Source: Anthoceros angustus
Lineage: Eukaryota > Streptophyta > Anthocerotopsida > Anthocerotales > Anthocerotaceae
Assembly: GCA_010909165.1 (NCBI GenBank)
Contig: MU008154.1
Span: 1,229,478 to 1,293,477, forward strand
Direction: 5' to 3'
Length of the DNA: 64,000 nt
Shown: positions 11,679 to 23,623 of the stretch, piece after piece
Position numbering within the stretch: the stretch's first letter is position 1
How the letters are laid out: every line of letters starts with the position of its first letter
Notes under the pieces: model-generated
Told to the model about the DNA's origin: nothing
The model's input: the letters and a program-made list of their open reading frames with translations, nothing else
Database searches by the model: none
Translations under genes and position numbers: made by a program

Positions 11679-14375
11679 TCACAGCTGGTGGGGTACCGCT
11701 GTGGTGACAGGGCTGCCCTGGAAGCGTTGCAGGAGGTACGAGGAAAGAGGAGACCGGCAGGGGGTGTCGTAGGAAGCATCCAGCAGGGGACCTCTGATCT
11801 TCTTGTTGGTGAGGGTGTGGGGTCGTCGGCATGGAGACTCTGCCTGCCCTCCAACAGGTGAGTCCAATACCGACAACTGGCAGCCTTCCAATGCGCTCAG
11901 CAGAAATTGCCTTTCCTGGACAAGCGGACGGGGAAGAGACGGGTGAGTTTGACGCATGAGCTTGTCCCAGGAGCTTAGGCACGCCAGCTTTGTGCTGGAA
12001 CTTACCGTGTCGGAGAATTGTGGACTTGGCATGCCGTTCATCAAGTGCCGTGAGCTTGGGGTGAGGCTGACTGGGGTGCGAACACTCTGATGTGAAGTAG
12101 TGCGGGGAGGGGACTCCACAGGGATGTCATCCTTCAGTTCACTTGGATTCTCCTCCATTTGCTCTGCCCCTTGAAAACAATCACCCAAATTAGAACATGG
12201 TGTGCATTCCGATCCTACACCCTGTCAGTTACTGTGAATGTTCTCTTGCTCACTGTAGTACATACCTGTTGACTCTTGTGGGCCGGAAGCTTCGTCTGAT
12301 TCTTGCTTGACAGGCAAGTCGTCTTCAGCGTTTCCCAAGCTCGATTGCGATTCTTCTGTAACTCCAAAATCGGCTGCCCCGCCAGTGCAGTCGCATGCAG
12401 CATCTTGCCGCACATCCACACTTGCCGGCTGGTCCCAAGCGTTTTCGAAGGAAATCACTCTTGGGTGCGCACATGAGTCAGGGGACACAGAGAAATGCCC
12501 GGTGCTTTCCGGCATGGCACCAACTGTCAACGGCCTTCAAGCAAGGACAAAACAGCCATCTCAGTTACATTTTTCACGCACGAGTTGGAAGCACGTGTTC
12601 AGAAGCAGGAAAACAATATTTGAACGACTCACGAATCCGACTCACGCATCTAAGTCCGCCTTACCTATGCTGGAGATGAGGACTGAAAGTTCCCGTGTTC
12701 TCTCTTTGCTCATTCATTGGCCCGTCGGCAGCTCTATCAGAGAAGGAGGTAAGGAAGTAGTTCAGAGCGCTTGAAGAAACGGGTGCTTCCATTTTGGCCA
12801 CGGCCAGCCATTCCATTTCCTGCTGTGAGTGAATCAAAGTGTGAGGATGCCATGACGAGGTGGTACACAGGCTATCCAACATAAACATTATATAAGCGAA
12901 CTATCTGCTCCTCCACGAACGGGATTGATGGTACCTTCCAAGACTCAGTCAGCACCGAAGAACAGGCTCTGGAGTCATGATGTCCGTCGAAGTACAGGCC
13001 AACGTTTCTGGATTCTTCAGCTAGGCCTCCCCCTGCAGGAATGCCGCCTAGAGTCAGCAACGCCGCCCACACAAGAGAAGAGGTAACCCACGAGACTTCA
13101 TGGCCAGCATGTGCAACTAACCACGATTCAGAGCACAGCAGCTGACTCCATCTTCTGATATAGGACTAGCAAATGCTCCAGAAAGAAACCCTCTCCAGTT
13201 CTGTTGAAGCACTGAGTCTGGTGTCAAGGCCTGAACAATACCATCGCTCCTGATAATGTCAAGGTAAATTTTGTTCTTAGTCACACTCTTATAGCAGATA
13301 CCAGGTCAATTACTATCATGTAACCTTGCTGCGCATAAAGCGAAAAAAGTACCTTGCTCTTTTACTGCTGGAGTAGTTAGGTGTGCTGCTCTCACTGAAG
13401 TGGTCACTTCCTCTTCTCTTGTGCATGGGCTTGTTGAGCTCAGAACCCATATCCCCACTGCTTTCAGTTTGGGAGCATTCCGATTCCCTTGCATGCTTCC
13501 TGACGAGTGATGTGAACCGATTCTTTACCGCATTGTCTGTCCTGGTACAGGTACATAGCCAGAGAACATATCAGTGATTCATTATACAATGATTCCACAA
13601 ATGCACCCAAAATTTGTACAAGTCAGTCGATCTTTCCGAGTTGGCGTGGAAATGAACCTGCCGGGAAGAACTTTGGCTATTTCCGTCCAGCGGTTACCAT
13701 GCTTCTGATGAGCCTGATGAAGAAGGGTTAGTGAGCAGCCCCTTGATACTGCACGCTCAGGGGCAAACTAAGACCATGAATCAACAGTGATGCTAACCTC
13801 AAACAGAACACGATCCTCCTCGAGAGTCCAGCCACCTTTTTTACTTGGTACATTCAAACAGAGTTGCCATCTGACATCGAAACCCCAAGTAAGAACAAAG
13901 GAGTTACCAAAGTTGAGGCTAATGCATAGACAGACGCAGAACGAGAGAGAAATATGGTACCTTCGCCTACACTGCCTGCCAGTCTTGTTTCCCAGGTGCG
14001 ATGCAATCATTGGCCACCTGGGACAGAGATTGGATCACTTTGCATCACACAACCTGAAACACTCAGTGACGCAAGTGGAAGAAATTCTTCAAAAAGGAAG
14101 TACTCACTTGTCTGTCCCAAGGAGTCGAACTTGATCTCTCAGAATCCTGTCTTCCTGAAATCAACGGAAGAACAAGTTAAACCCCACCGGCACAAAGAGA
14201 GCTGAAGCCCACAAAACCAGTTCGCAACATGAGGCGATGCTCGAATATGCCAGACGGGATCCTGGAAGGCATAAGCACCAACCTTGTCTGTCCATATAAC
14301 GAAATGACGATCACCAGACAAGGACTTCTCGTCGTGGTAATCTGGAGAGACATGATCAGCAAGCCGGACTCCCAT
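11679..14375 (-). CDS. FLP: R2R3-MYB transcription factor of the FLP/MYB88 type
   Basis: Twelve exons join in phase: 14375-14283, 14154-14108, 14017-13961, 13870-13798, 13713-13658, 13541-13353, 13249-13122, 13032-12935, 12822-12665, 12534-12266, 12169-12006 and 11915-11679 (522 aa). Repeat R2 (about 24-72) has Trp28, Trp49 and Trp67. Repeat R3 (about 77-125) ends in the GRTDNAVKNRF signature. The atypical R2 with its RQCRRRW motif and the GGW start of R3 are typical of FOUR LIPS/MYB88. In Arabidopsis these end stomatal-lineage divisions by repressing cell-cycle genes and also act in gravitropism. The acidic, Ser-rich tail has a Gln-Glu-Met-Glu-Trp-Leu box and a late ERQFLLS box. The start at 14375 is the first in-frame ATG after an acceptor near 14393; an upstream exon ending at 14486 continues the frame but has no ATG. 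Confidence 0.9.
11916..12005 (-). other. In-frame intron of the MYB gene (possible exitron)
   Basis: This 90-bp segment has a strong GTAAGT donor and a pyrimidine-rich CAG acceptor on the minus strand. It is also a multiple of three and free of in-frame stops. If retained it would add 30 residues before the C-terminal conserved box, so both spliced and unspliced messages could be translated. Confidence 0.6.
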
Positions 14376-15690
14376 AGTGTCTTCCAGAAGGTCTGGGGCA
14401 GCACCCAAGATTAGTATCAAGCTCACGATATCATTGCGATCCACTAAAACACAACCAATCCTTGCAACGATTCTGAGAGACTCACCTCTATCAGTACCGA
14501 ACAAGCAGACCCTCCTCCTCTTCCCCCTTTTCCAGCACCCACTGTTCTATTCTCTATCTTTCACCAGACCACTCGTGCTTAACCTTTTCTTCCTAAAACG
14601 CCTGTAAAAACGGGAAAGTTTGAAACTCCCGATAATGCAAGACACAAGCCGTGTCCCCGACCCCATTGTCAACCTTCGCCGCTATCATCCTGAGTTTGAT
14701 ACGCAACTACTCTCCATGGATTTTGAATTCCCGCCAACGCCCTCACCAACCGTTCCTCGTCGGCGCTAAACAGCGACACTGTCACAGCATTCCCAACCGC
14801 GCAGGCAGAATTCAAACCTAGCTCACGCCTCACTCCGTCCTCACCAGACCTAGGGCTGAAGCGACATCCAAAACCAGAATCCTTGTGGGATTTCCGCAAT
14901 CCTGCAGACTCGAAAGCCAGTTCCCTCCCACACGAAACCGCAGAGCAAAATTTTCCTCACCAACACCAGCCCCCATCCTCCATTCTTGGCTCCAAGACAA
15001 GGTCCTCAACCCCAGACTCCTGTGCTCCACACCAGAACGACAGGCCCAGCCGTGGCAGCTCCAGTGCGCAGCCTTGCCTTCCCCGCAGAGAGAAACAGAC
15101 CAGGCCACAGAGCCAGCCCCACACCCGCCAGAATCCGGCGGGGAACGGGGTGCAGAGGGGCGAGTTAGGTGAGCTGACGGAGGCACAAGGAGCCTGCTCA
15201 AATGTTCGAAATTGGCGCAGGCGAGAACGCGGAAACAGAGACGCAGGAAGGGGAATGCGGGCGAGGGCCCTGAAAGGGAGAATCGGGAAGAGCGGGGGAT
15301 GTCGGGACAGGGCAGCGGAGCCCAACCCTGCCCAGCCGTGATCGGGCGGGGAAGAGAGACCTTCAAAGGCAAAGAACGAAAAAAGAGAGGGAGAGGACCT
15401 GTTACCGCCCAAGTTTGAATTGCGCCTTGGCTGCCTCCTGGTATTGTACATGTAGATAGCCTTTGTAGCCATACAGCTCATTTTTGTAATCAATATAGCC
15501 CCTACCTACCACCTTGGGTACAATTTGTGCATTTCCCAGCTACCCGTTTGTCAGTTTTCAAAATTCCGGTTTGTATGTGCAATATTTGTTGGCTACAATA
15601 TCCTGCTTGCAGGCATTACGATGAGTTATTTTCAATTTAACTTGTGCAAGACATGTCAAACTGTCGAGCAAATAACTTAGAATCGACACT
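14376..15690. other. Upstream region of the MYB gene
   Basis: This probably holds the 5' UTR exons and promoter of the minus-strand MYB gene. A likely non-coding or N-terminal exon ends at a GTGAG donor at 14486/14485. A second open segment at 14669-14899 (minus) could be another leader exon, but its phase does not connect to the coding frame. The GC-rich stretch 14.9-15.4 kb could be a CpG-rich promoter. No TATA box could be assigned. Confidence 0.4.
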
Positions 15691-15696
15691 TATACC

Positions 15697-15742
15697 AGGG
15701 AACGGACGCGCATCGGGGCGCCCCTCCCCGCGTCCGTTCCCT
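15697..15742. repeat. Short inverted repeat, 14-bp arms
   Basis: Bases 15697-15710 pair perfectly with 15729-15742 around an 18-base GC-rich spacer. It lies at the edge of the degenerate repeat block described next and may mark the end of a small element. Confidence 0.7.
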
Positions 15743-15747
15743 AATAC

Positions 15748-16295
15748 AAGTTTGTCATCGGCCACAAGGTTACGTGTGAGAAACCCAAGAATGAATTGTG
15801 ATTGGCCACAAGGTTACCACAGTGTTCAACTCTTGCATGGCCGCAACTGATCCGAACGAAGTTGAAATAATGCTTTTGATTCACTTCTCGTCAATCACAT
15901 TACAATTTGAATTGTAGGGCATGAGAGAATGCTTGTAGGGCATGGGAGAATGCGGAAAAGCCGAACACTGGCTCTGGAAATGAAAGGTAGTGAGTCGATT
16001 TTTAGTTAGTGATCCTTACTAGCCATAACAGTTTAGTCGCAAGGTTAAGTGTAAGAAACCCAAGAGACGGGTTTGTAATTGGCCATACGATTATGTGCGA
16101 GAAATCCAAGAATGGCTTGCCATATCAATTTAGACACAAAGTTATGTGGAAGACAGTAAAAAACCCAAGAGACAAGTTTGTCATCGGCGATACGGTTATG
16201 TGTGAGAAACACAAGAATGAATTGTGATTGGCCACAAGGTTACCACAATATTCAACTTCTGCATGGCCGCAACTGATCTGAACGGAGTTGAAATA
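15748..16295. repeat. Degenerate direct repeats around a ~120-bp duplicated unit
   Basis: Bases 15748-15868 and 16174-16295 are close direct copies, sharing phrases such as CATGGCCGCAACTGAT. Between them, 16020-16170 holds shorter, poorer copies of the first half of the unit. No protein is encoded. The origin is unknown. Confidence 0.7.
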
Positions 16296-16500
16296 TGACG
16301 CCCAGAGTGTAGCCTTAAACAATGATAGAAGTTGGATAAGTTGGAGATGGATTTCATAAGGGAACACCTTGGGGTCCGGCAACATGTGTAAACAAAATTG
16401 CAGACTCCCTCAAACAAATTCTTTAGCACAAGACATTATCTAAAAACTTGAACTATCTATCAACTATCCCCTTTCCAGTGTCGTGGCATATTTCATGCAC

Positions 16501-16800
16501 TGGATTTCCATTGCCCTGCAAAGGGCGTTGGCCAGCGCCATCCTTAGGACGATCACGAGTGCTGGAGACGCGGCATCGGCAACATTAGTGGTAAGTAGGC
16601 CCTTCTCTATCTCGGACGGCGACAACTTGGGGGCAGTTGGGGGTTATAGGGTAGATTCGTGCAGGTGTACGCCCCCCTGATTTGGTGCCCCGTCATGGGT
16701 TGTGCCCTTTCACCTCGAGGTAGATGGGATTTCCCATCTTGTTCTTTTTATAAAGTCTCCACATTCTCCTCATTCAACTTGAACTTGAACTTGAACTTAT
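16501..16800 (+). mobile_element. 3' tail of a non-LTR retroelement (copy 1)
   Basis: This segment resembles 39551-39725 in the same orientation. Both start with a related stretch (in copy 1, GGGCGTTGGCCAGCGCCAT) and end near an ATAAAGTCTCC motif. Here the motif is followed by a short run of TTGAAC hexamers (about 16779-16800). A 3' tail of short tandem repeats after a coding remnant is usual for 5'-truncated LINE-type copies. No complete ORF remains. Confidence 0.5.
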
Positions 16801-16960
16801 GAAGTAGTACAAAGATAGCCCTACTCCATATCATATCTACATACCTGAATAATATATTTTGGCATATAATTTTATTTATTAAATACTTTTATCAATGCTC
16901 CACAAATGATTATAATCGACGGTGAACAAGTTTGATATGTAGAACACTCGTCTTAGGGCA

Positions 16961-17004
16961 GACTCCCCGATGACGAGATTCTTAGGGTGGTAAGTAGTTT
17001 TGAG
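16961..17004. repeat. Left direct repeat flanking the LINE
   Basis: This 44-bp segment matches 21335-21378 at 40 of 44 positions by eye. It lies next to the A-rich 3' end of the minus-strand LINE, as expected for a target-site duplication, though it is unusually long. Confidence 0.7.
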
Positions 17005-17026
17005 AAGTCTTAGAGGACTCCCCGAT

Positions 17027-20000
17027 TTTTTTTTTTTAATTTGGTATTTTGAAAATAAATCAAAACAACCCCGGGGGAGAAATCTTCAGCAAGGGTTCTG
17101 ATTCCCCTATGTTACACATCGTATCATCCCAACAGAAGAGACTTTACTCTTCCCGAGGTCATCCGAGTACGTGCCTAAATACCATCGGTTATGGGACTTG
17201 GGAAGAACTCCTCACCCACTAAAACTCCCCACCTTTACCTTTGCCCGAGAATAAGGGCTGCCATACATTGCTGCTTCGGCTCCAATAAAATCGCCATCTT
17301 GAACCTGTCCGTCCCAAACCAATTGCCTCCCCATCCCCAATGATCGTTCTCACCCAAGAACGCACTCCTGTGGAAGGTCTTCGCATCCTTCCAATAGGAC
17401 CCGCCCCACCAAGATGATGATTGACCATCCCAGTCACCCTTAAGGCGGCCCATATGGTAATACCTCCGCGGAAAAGGGCCACTGACGAAACCCGGTGTCC
17501 CCTTTCTTCAAGGTCCAGAAAGCGGACCCTCTCACGTAACCCCTAGAGAACAACTACTTTATCCTCACCTCCACTGAAAACTGTGAACTCACACTTTGCG
17601 AATGAGCTCTCCCATAATCCTCTGCCGCGCCGAGAGGACGTGGTTGCACTCAAGAAGAAGATGTGCTAAAGATTTCCGATCCGCATTGCGAGAGGGCGCT
17701 CAAGGTGTGTTGAGGCACCACCCCAAACCGAATAGCGGCTCCAAAGATAAGAGCCCTGTTCTAGCTCGAATGACATGAGTAATCGTAGCCGGACATCGAA
17801 TCGGGCGAAGCTCGTGAGATAAACCGACGAGAAGCCGAGAAACCCCTTTGGACATACAAAGGCAAACCGAAGGTACTACTATGCTCGAGTTGGCTCCAAA
17901 GACGACAAAACGGTTTAAGGTGTGACTCAAGACCTCAAACCTCTCCGGGCGAGCCCCAAACCGTTCACCCTCTTTTGCCCGTTATAGACCCAGGTGTGTT
18001 TGTGTCTCTTGTTACGATGGGGTCGGTACTTGAAGAGGTCTCCAACATAGGAAGAGAGTGTCGGGAATTTAAAGAAGGCTCGCCGACCACAGAGGCAAAA
18101 AGGAGTAACCCCAAGCTCCTCAGAAGAGGACCAGACCACCGAGTGGAAGCACCTGGTTTTCCAATTATCCACATGGGCGCCTTGTGTACGAGGGCCCCAA
18201 GCTTCTTTGTCTGCTGAGCCCCAATAATCCCCAAAAGTTCGGCTCCATGAAAGCATGCTGGTAAAATGACAGAGCGCAGTATTGAGACCCGGAATGCAGT
18301 GGGAATCCTCTTAGATTTGAGAACGTGTTTGTACGAAGAGAGGATGCGGGTCCCAAGGTGCAGACGATCCTGGATGATAGTTTTCAGGGACAAACTTTCA
18401 TCCAATACGATGCCCAGATACGTATACTCTTGTACATAAGGAACTACTGCACCAGCCAACAACATAGGTGTCTGTCTAAAATCCTGAATCTGTTGGGGGC
18501 TGCCATGCCACACCGAAACACCATATTTGCTGATGCCGAAAGTCATACCCCATTGTAGAGCCCACGCGGACAGGTGGTCTAGAGTCCTCTGCAGCTCGGT
18601 CGGCGATTCACCCAATACTAGAAGGTCGTCCGCATAAAGGAGGGCATCCAGATTGTACGGCATCCCAGGGACCTCCACACCAACCGGGGAGAAAGTCTCA
18701 TGGGATACCGGTCTCCCTGGCTTTGGCGACACGAATAGGTCGTTGATAAAAACATTGAATAGACAGGGGGAGGCGGGGAATCCTTGTCGTAACCCGCAAA
18801 GGACATCAAAGGGTTCAAAGGTATCTTCCCCGATTCTAACCCTCATTCGGGCCGAGGCATACAAGACCCGGAAGAATGTGAGGGCCGACCCATGCACCCC
18901 GGCTCTCTCCAGCTTATAAAACAATGCCCAGTGGGGCACCGTGTCACAGGCTTTTCGAAAGTCAATATAGGCCACATAAGTTGGGAGCCCAACATTCCTC
19001 CTACGTCCTGCCACCTCCATAGCTGATACCACTTGCGCCATACACTCATTTCTTGGCCGGAAACCCGCTTGACCCGGGTGAAAGAAGTTGGCACTCCAAC
19101 CTCGCACTGTAATGATGATCTTGGTAGCAATTTTGAGGGCCACGGATATGAGGGCAATGCCTCTATAATTATCTGGCAGAGTCATATCTCCCTTTTTCCC
19201 GATGGAGACCACGTTAGCCGTATTGATATGGGCAGGGAATGGGGTGGAGCCACACCTCATTGACATACCGGAGGAAAGCAATGCCCATCTTCGATTTAGG
19301 TGCACAGGAACCACCCCGCACACGGCGGCCTTTGTCGGCTAGCAGGATTCGAAACCAGGCCGGGGGATACCATCGGGCCCCGGGGCCCTATGTGGGGACA
19401 TTTGGTGCAGGGCCTTGCGAACCTCTCCCCAACGAATGAGAGCATTGATCCCTGGAAGGGGGTCAACCGGCGGAGGGGGTGGGAGAGGAGGCAAGGTTTG
19501 TCGCACCCCAACAAGCTTCCGATAATGTTGTAACCAGAAGTTCACAATGGCAGGCTCCGTGACCTGCAACCTGCCATCTTCATCTTGCATGGGCGCCAAC
19601 TTAGAACCCCCATGGACCTTTTTTCCGACGAGTCCCTGTAGCCATCTCCACAGGGACTTATGATCTCTGCGCATCACGAAGCTTTGTCCCAATCGGATGG
19701 ATTTGAGAAACTGGGCCTTGCCCTCTGCCCTGGAGAGAGTGCAAACTCTCTTACAGAGATCCAGCCACGAATCATAAGAAGTTTTCTTATCCACCAGCGT
19801 ACTGCGACGCAACACCTTGTAAGCCGCTTTACGTTGTTTGATGAGTCTTTTTAACTCCTCTGAGAGGTGGGGGCCAGGAGCGGGGGTGGGCTTGGGGGCA
19901 GTTTTAATCCCAAGTTCTGTGGCAATGGAGTTGGAGAGGTCCGAAAAGGAGTCCTCCCCATCGGTCCACCGCAGGGCCTCCCACCGATTATCGCTCAAAA

Positions 20001-21334
20001 TGGTATCTGTATGCGTAGCAATCTTCTTGACCACCACCCGGGGAAGGGGGGCGGGAGAAGGGGCTTGGGGGGCCAATGCCGACAACCTGAAGGACACTTG
20101 AAGGGGCCAGTGGTCAGAGAGATCGCACGACTTCCGCACACGGGGACGTGTGAGTTTGGAGCGGGCACATTCATTAACCCACAGATGGTCGACAGCCGAC
20201 TTAGGGACCCCCATTTTCGAATGAAACGTGGCCGGGTCCCCAAGGGGCCGTAAACCCGAGGGAGGGGTAGGCAGATGAAGTCCCCACTTGTCAATGTCAT
20301 TACAAGGTGTGTTGAAGTCTCCCATAATGAGCGTTGGGCTATCAGTAAATCTGCCCAAGAGTTCTCGAAGTCGGTGCTTGATCTCCTTTCGAGCAGCTAT
20401 TCGAGCATCACGGTGTCGACGTTGCGGGACATATATAGAACCGACAAGCCAAGGGATAGATCCGAAACGACCCCCACTGACCAGGGCAAACACCGAATAG
20501 GGGCTAGGAATCCCAAGGGGGGCCACTCGAAATTCGCTGGACACTACCAAAGCAAGGCCACGTGCACCAATGAGAGAGGGATTGTCAGCGCTAGAGATCG
20601 TCTCGAACCCCGGGAACGCGAGAGGCCAGTGGCCATTCGCTACCCGGGTTTCTTGCAAAGCCAAGATACCCCAGGATCTAGTGGCCATTTGGCTCATGAG
20701 TTCCCTACCCTTGTGACGAACTCCGTTTATGTTCCAAGAGGCAAATCGGAGACTAGGGGAAGGGGCCAAAGCAGAAGGGTCCTTTCGTAGTCGGAGTGCA
20801 TAGGGGACATGAGGTTTAACCCGAAAGGGGCGCGACCTAGGATCTAGCTTCATCCACCGGCGGAGGGCTCCAATCCCGGTGGAAATCCTAAGGAAAATGT
20901 CAAACCTCGTCCTACACTCCTCCCCTGTCTTGGTCTCCGAAACCCGGTCCCACTTCACAATGTTTTGCATGACCCAGATTGGTAGAATGGCAGCCAGTAG
21001 GGTGCCGAAAGCAGACGCAGAGTAGCCCCCCGCGCCCCAAATGCACACCGGAGTAATACTTAGGAAAACGGGGGCAAATGGGCGCAGGAGTAGAAGGCGC
21101 CATGGCGTGGGGGTCTCAAATACAACGGTCACAAAGGGTCCGAAAGTCGAGATTGCGGCTAGCTCGACACGAGAAAAGGGCCGATGTTGCTTCCCCAACT
21201 CCAGAGGAGTAGAGGACCGCGGGGCAACACCGCCTACCCTTAAGCTACTAGTAAGAGACTTGGCTTCGGGACCGCCACGGGGAGGCGTCTCTCAACAAGG
21301 CACGTAGCATATATCTTGTTTTTTGGTCCCAAAG
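17027..21334 (-). mobile_element. LINE-type non-LTR retrotransposon, decayed
   Basis: On the minus strand the element reads: a long open frame with an apurinic-endonuclease domain, then reverse transcriptase, then a 3' region ending in a run of A (T run at about 17027-17038 on the plus strand). It is bounded by 44-bp near-identical direct repeats. Frame breaks and at least one in-frame stop show the copy cannot move by itself. The subfamily (L1, Tx1 or other) cannot be decided by eye. Confidence 0.85.
17965..21198 (-). pseudogene. LINE ORF2 (endonuclease plus reverse transcriptase), interrupted
   Basis: The frame 21198-19339 (619 codons) holds an N-terminal region and an APE-type endonuclease. 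Its signatures WNINGV, LQETR, MGDFN and SDHWPL carry the expected Asn, Glu, Asp/Asn and Asp/His residues. It enters the reverse-transcriptase fingers (APGPDGIP) and stops at a TAG at 19339-19341. The palm continues at 19323-17965 with NYRGIALIS, YIDFRKA, GLRQGFPASP and the catalytic YADD box. Around 19.2-19.37 kb the expected protein jumps between frames. Another break occurs near 18.08 kb, before the remains of the C-terminus. The first ATG and any ORF1 were not identified. Confidence 0.85.
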
Positions 21335-21378
21335 GACTCCCCGATGACGAGATTCTTAGAACGGTAAGTAATTTTGAG
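21335..21378. repeat. Right direct repeat flanking the LINE
   Basis: Partner of 16961-17004, with four differences over 44 bp. It lies beyond the 5' end of the minus-strand LINE. Confidence 0.7.
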
Positions 21379-21754
21379 AAAAGTATCGTGGGAATAGGTC
21401 TCCTTGGCCTAGTGCCCTTTGGTTGACCCCCGTTTTTTTTTTTCCTGCTGTGGATGATGTTTTTTCCATCTCTTTTCTTTCTGCATAAAGTCTCACTAAC
21501 GCTCGTCTTATGAACACCCGGTGTCGGGCACGGTTTATAAAGGTGGCCTGGGCTGGAGGGCCCAATTCCATGTCTACACGAAAATCGGCCCTAAAATAAC
21601 TTTTGGTCAATGTGTTATAGGTTTCCGAGAAACACCTTTGGCCGGTGCTGTCATGAATTGAGAAGGGGTTTAGGGTTTTGGGCTTAGGTTTAGCTTCCTC
21701 TTTCTCCAGTTCACCAGAACAGCGAGGGAGCGTAGGCAGCTTGAATCTCTGACA

Positions 21755-22920
21755 ATGAATATCAACATGCGTAATGTGAAGTTGCCATCCGGAGGGCCAG
21801 CTGCGACGCTGGCCAAGCTTGCCGTGGTGGGAGGACTGGGAGTGTATGGAGCGTTCAACAGTCTCTACAATGTGGAGGGAGGGCACCGTGCAATCGTCTT
21901 CAATCGAATTGTAGGCATCAAGGACAAGGTGTATCCGGAGGGTACGCATTTCATGGTCCCTTGGTTTGACAGACCTGTTATATATGATGTGCGAGCTAGG
22001 CCACACATGGTGGAGAGTACATCTGGCAGCAAGGATCTGCAAATGGTAATCTACAGGTTACCCCCACTGGTTTTCTTCGCTTCTCTGCCGTGGTCTAGGG
22101 TTTAGGGTGACTTCTTTTGATGGATTCCCATTGATCTGGACAGGTGAGGATCTCTCTTCGTGTCCTGACAAGACCTATGGCGGATATGCTTCCCACCATT
22201 TATCGAACACTTGGCCAAGACTACGCTGAGCGAGTTCTGCCATCGATTGTTCAAGAGACACTCAAGGCTGTTGTTGCACAATATAATGCTAGTCAGCTTA
22301 TCACTCAACGTGAGGTATGTTTCAAAGTGACCAAGCATGTAAGTTTGCTTACTTGTGTGTGGGGTGACACATTGGGACTGTCTCTTGCAGGTTGTGAGCA
22401 GGGAAATTCGCCGAATACTGCATGAGCGGGCTGCAAACTTTAACATAGCTCTGGATGATGTATCGATCACCAATCTCACGTTCGGTAGAGAGTTCACAGC
22501 AGCCATTGAGGCAAAGCAGGTTGCTGCGCAAGAAGCTGAGCGTGCAAAGTTTGTGGTGGAGAAAGCCGAGCAGGACAAGCGAAGTGCGATTATCCGAGCT
22601 CAGGTCTCTGTCTATGTCTCATAGCTGCTGTCAGAAACTTCCGGTCTTACTTGATGCCTGAGTGTTGAGATGTAAGTTTCGGTTATGATGCTGCTGTGTG
22701 GCAGGGAGAGGCAAAAAGTGCACAGCTTATTGGCGAAGCCATATCGAACAACCCTGCATTTATCACTCTCAGGAAGATTGAAGCCAGTCGAGAAATTGCC
22801 AACACTATCTCGACATCCACGAACAAAGTGTTTCTGAATGCCGATTCTCTGCTTCTCAACATTCAGGAGGTGGGGAGTGACGACGGTGGTCAGCTGATGT
22901 CCAACAAAATGAAAAAGTGA
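21755..22920 (+). CDS. PHB2: Prohibitin, type II (PHB2-like)
   Basis: Four exons, 21755-22045, 22144-22314, 22391-22603 and 22705-22920, all join in phase to give 296 aa. Prohibitins form ring assemblies of type I and type II subunits in the inner mitochondrial membrane. There they stabilise the matrix AAA protease and respiratory complexes and organise cristae. An N-terminal hydrophobic anchor (about residues 16-38) is followed by the SPFH/PHB domain, starting with the [14 protein letters not shown] signature. A Glu/Ala/Lys-rich coiled coil follows (about 180-240) and then a short C-terminal tail. Length and sequence fit the type II plant subunits. Its 3' end faces the FMC1-like gene. Confidence 0.95.
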
Positions 22921-23623
22921 TTCGCCGTCCAGAACACTTCATTCGGCACATTTCTATTGAGGGCCACGTTGCAGGCTCGAGAGTGTGAGATTGGATTTGG
23001 AGACGCATTGTCACTGCAATTTTGGGGAAAAGTATGAAGTCTCCAGTAGCATCAGGTACTGAGCTGTTCTGTTTAGACCGATTTATTTCGTTATGCTCAC
23101 CCTTCTCCGTAGAATCTCTTCCCTTTAGTTTTTGCTACAGATCTGGCCTCCCAAATTGCTTGGCTTGGTGGTCTGTACCGCAGCGGTGCCCACCGAGGAT
23201 CCTGAATATCTGTATATCCTCGTACAGACCTGGTATCTTGGACTGATAAAAAGTCAGGTCTCGTTCACTCGATGATAGGATGCACGTGCTCCCAAGAGTA
23301 TCTCGACCTCATTCGATCCCTGCTGCAGATCTATGTGGCAGCAACTCGCAAGTTGTCCAATTTGCAACTTCTACTCAACATAACTCCCCGTTCCCTGTAT
23401 CCTGCGCACTGCACTCTGACAAATTCTACCATGCTGTGCCTCGGGGTGTCCGCGACGATCAATCCCTCGGAAACGACTACTGAAGCTTTGCTGCGGTTCA
23501 GCCCCCGGTGCAATGGCATCCGGGGCGGCCACCATTGCAGTCCCTCTCTTCAGAAAAGGGTTCACGGACTTCCTGCCTTACAAAAAACGTCACATGCGAC
23601 GTGAACATGGTAAGCAAGCCGGA
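22921..23623. other. Convergent 3' flanks of prohibitin and the FMC1-like gene
   Basis: No gene is seen. The interval should contain the 3' UTRs and polyadenylation regions of both genes. Confidence 0.4.
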
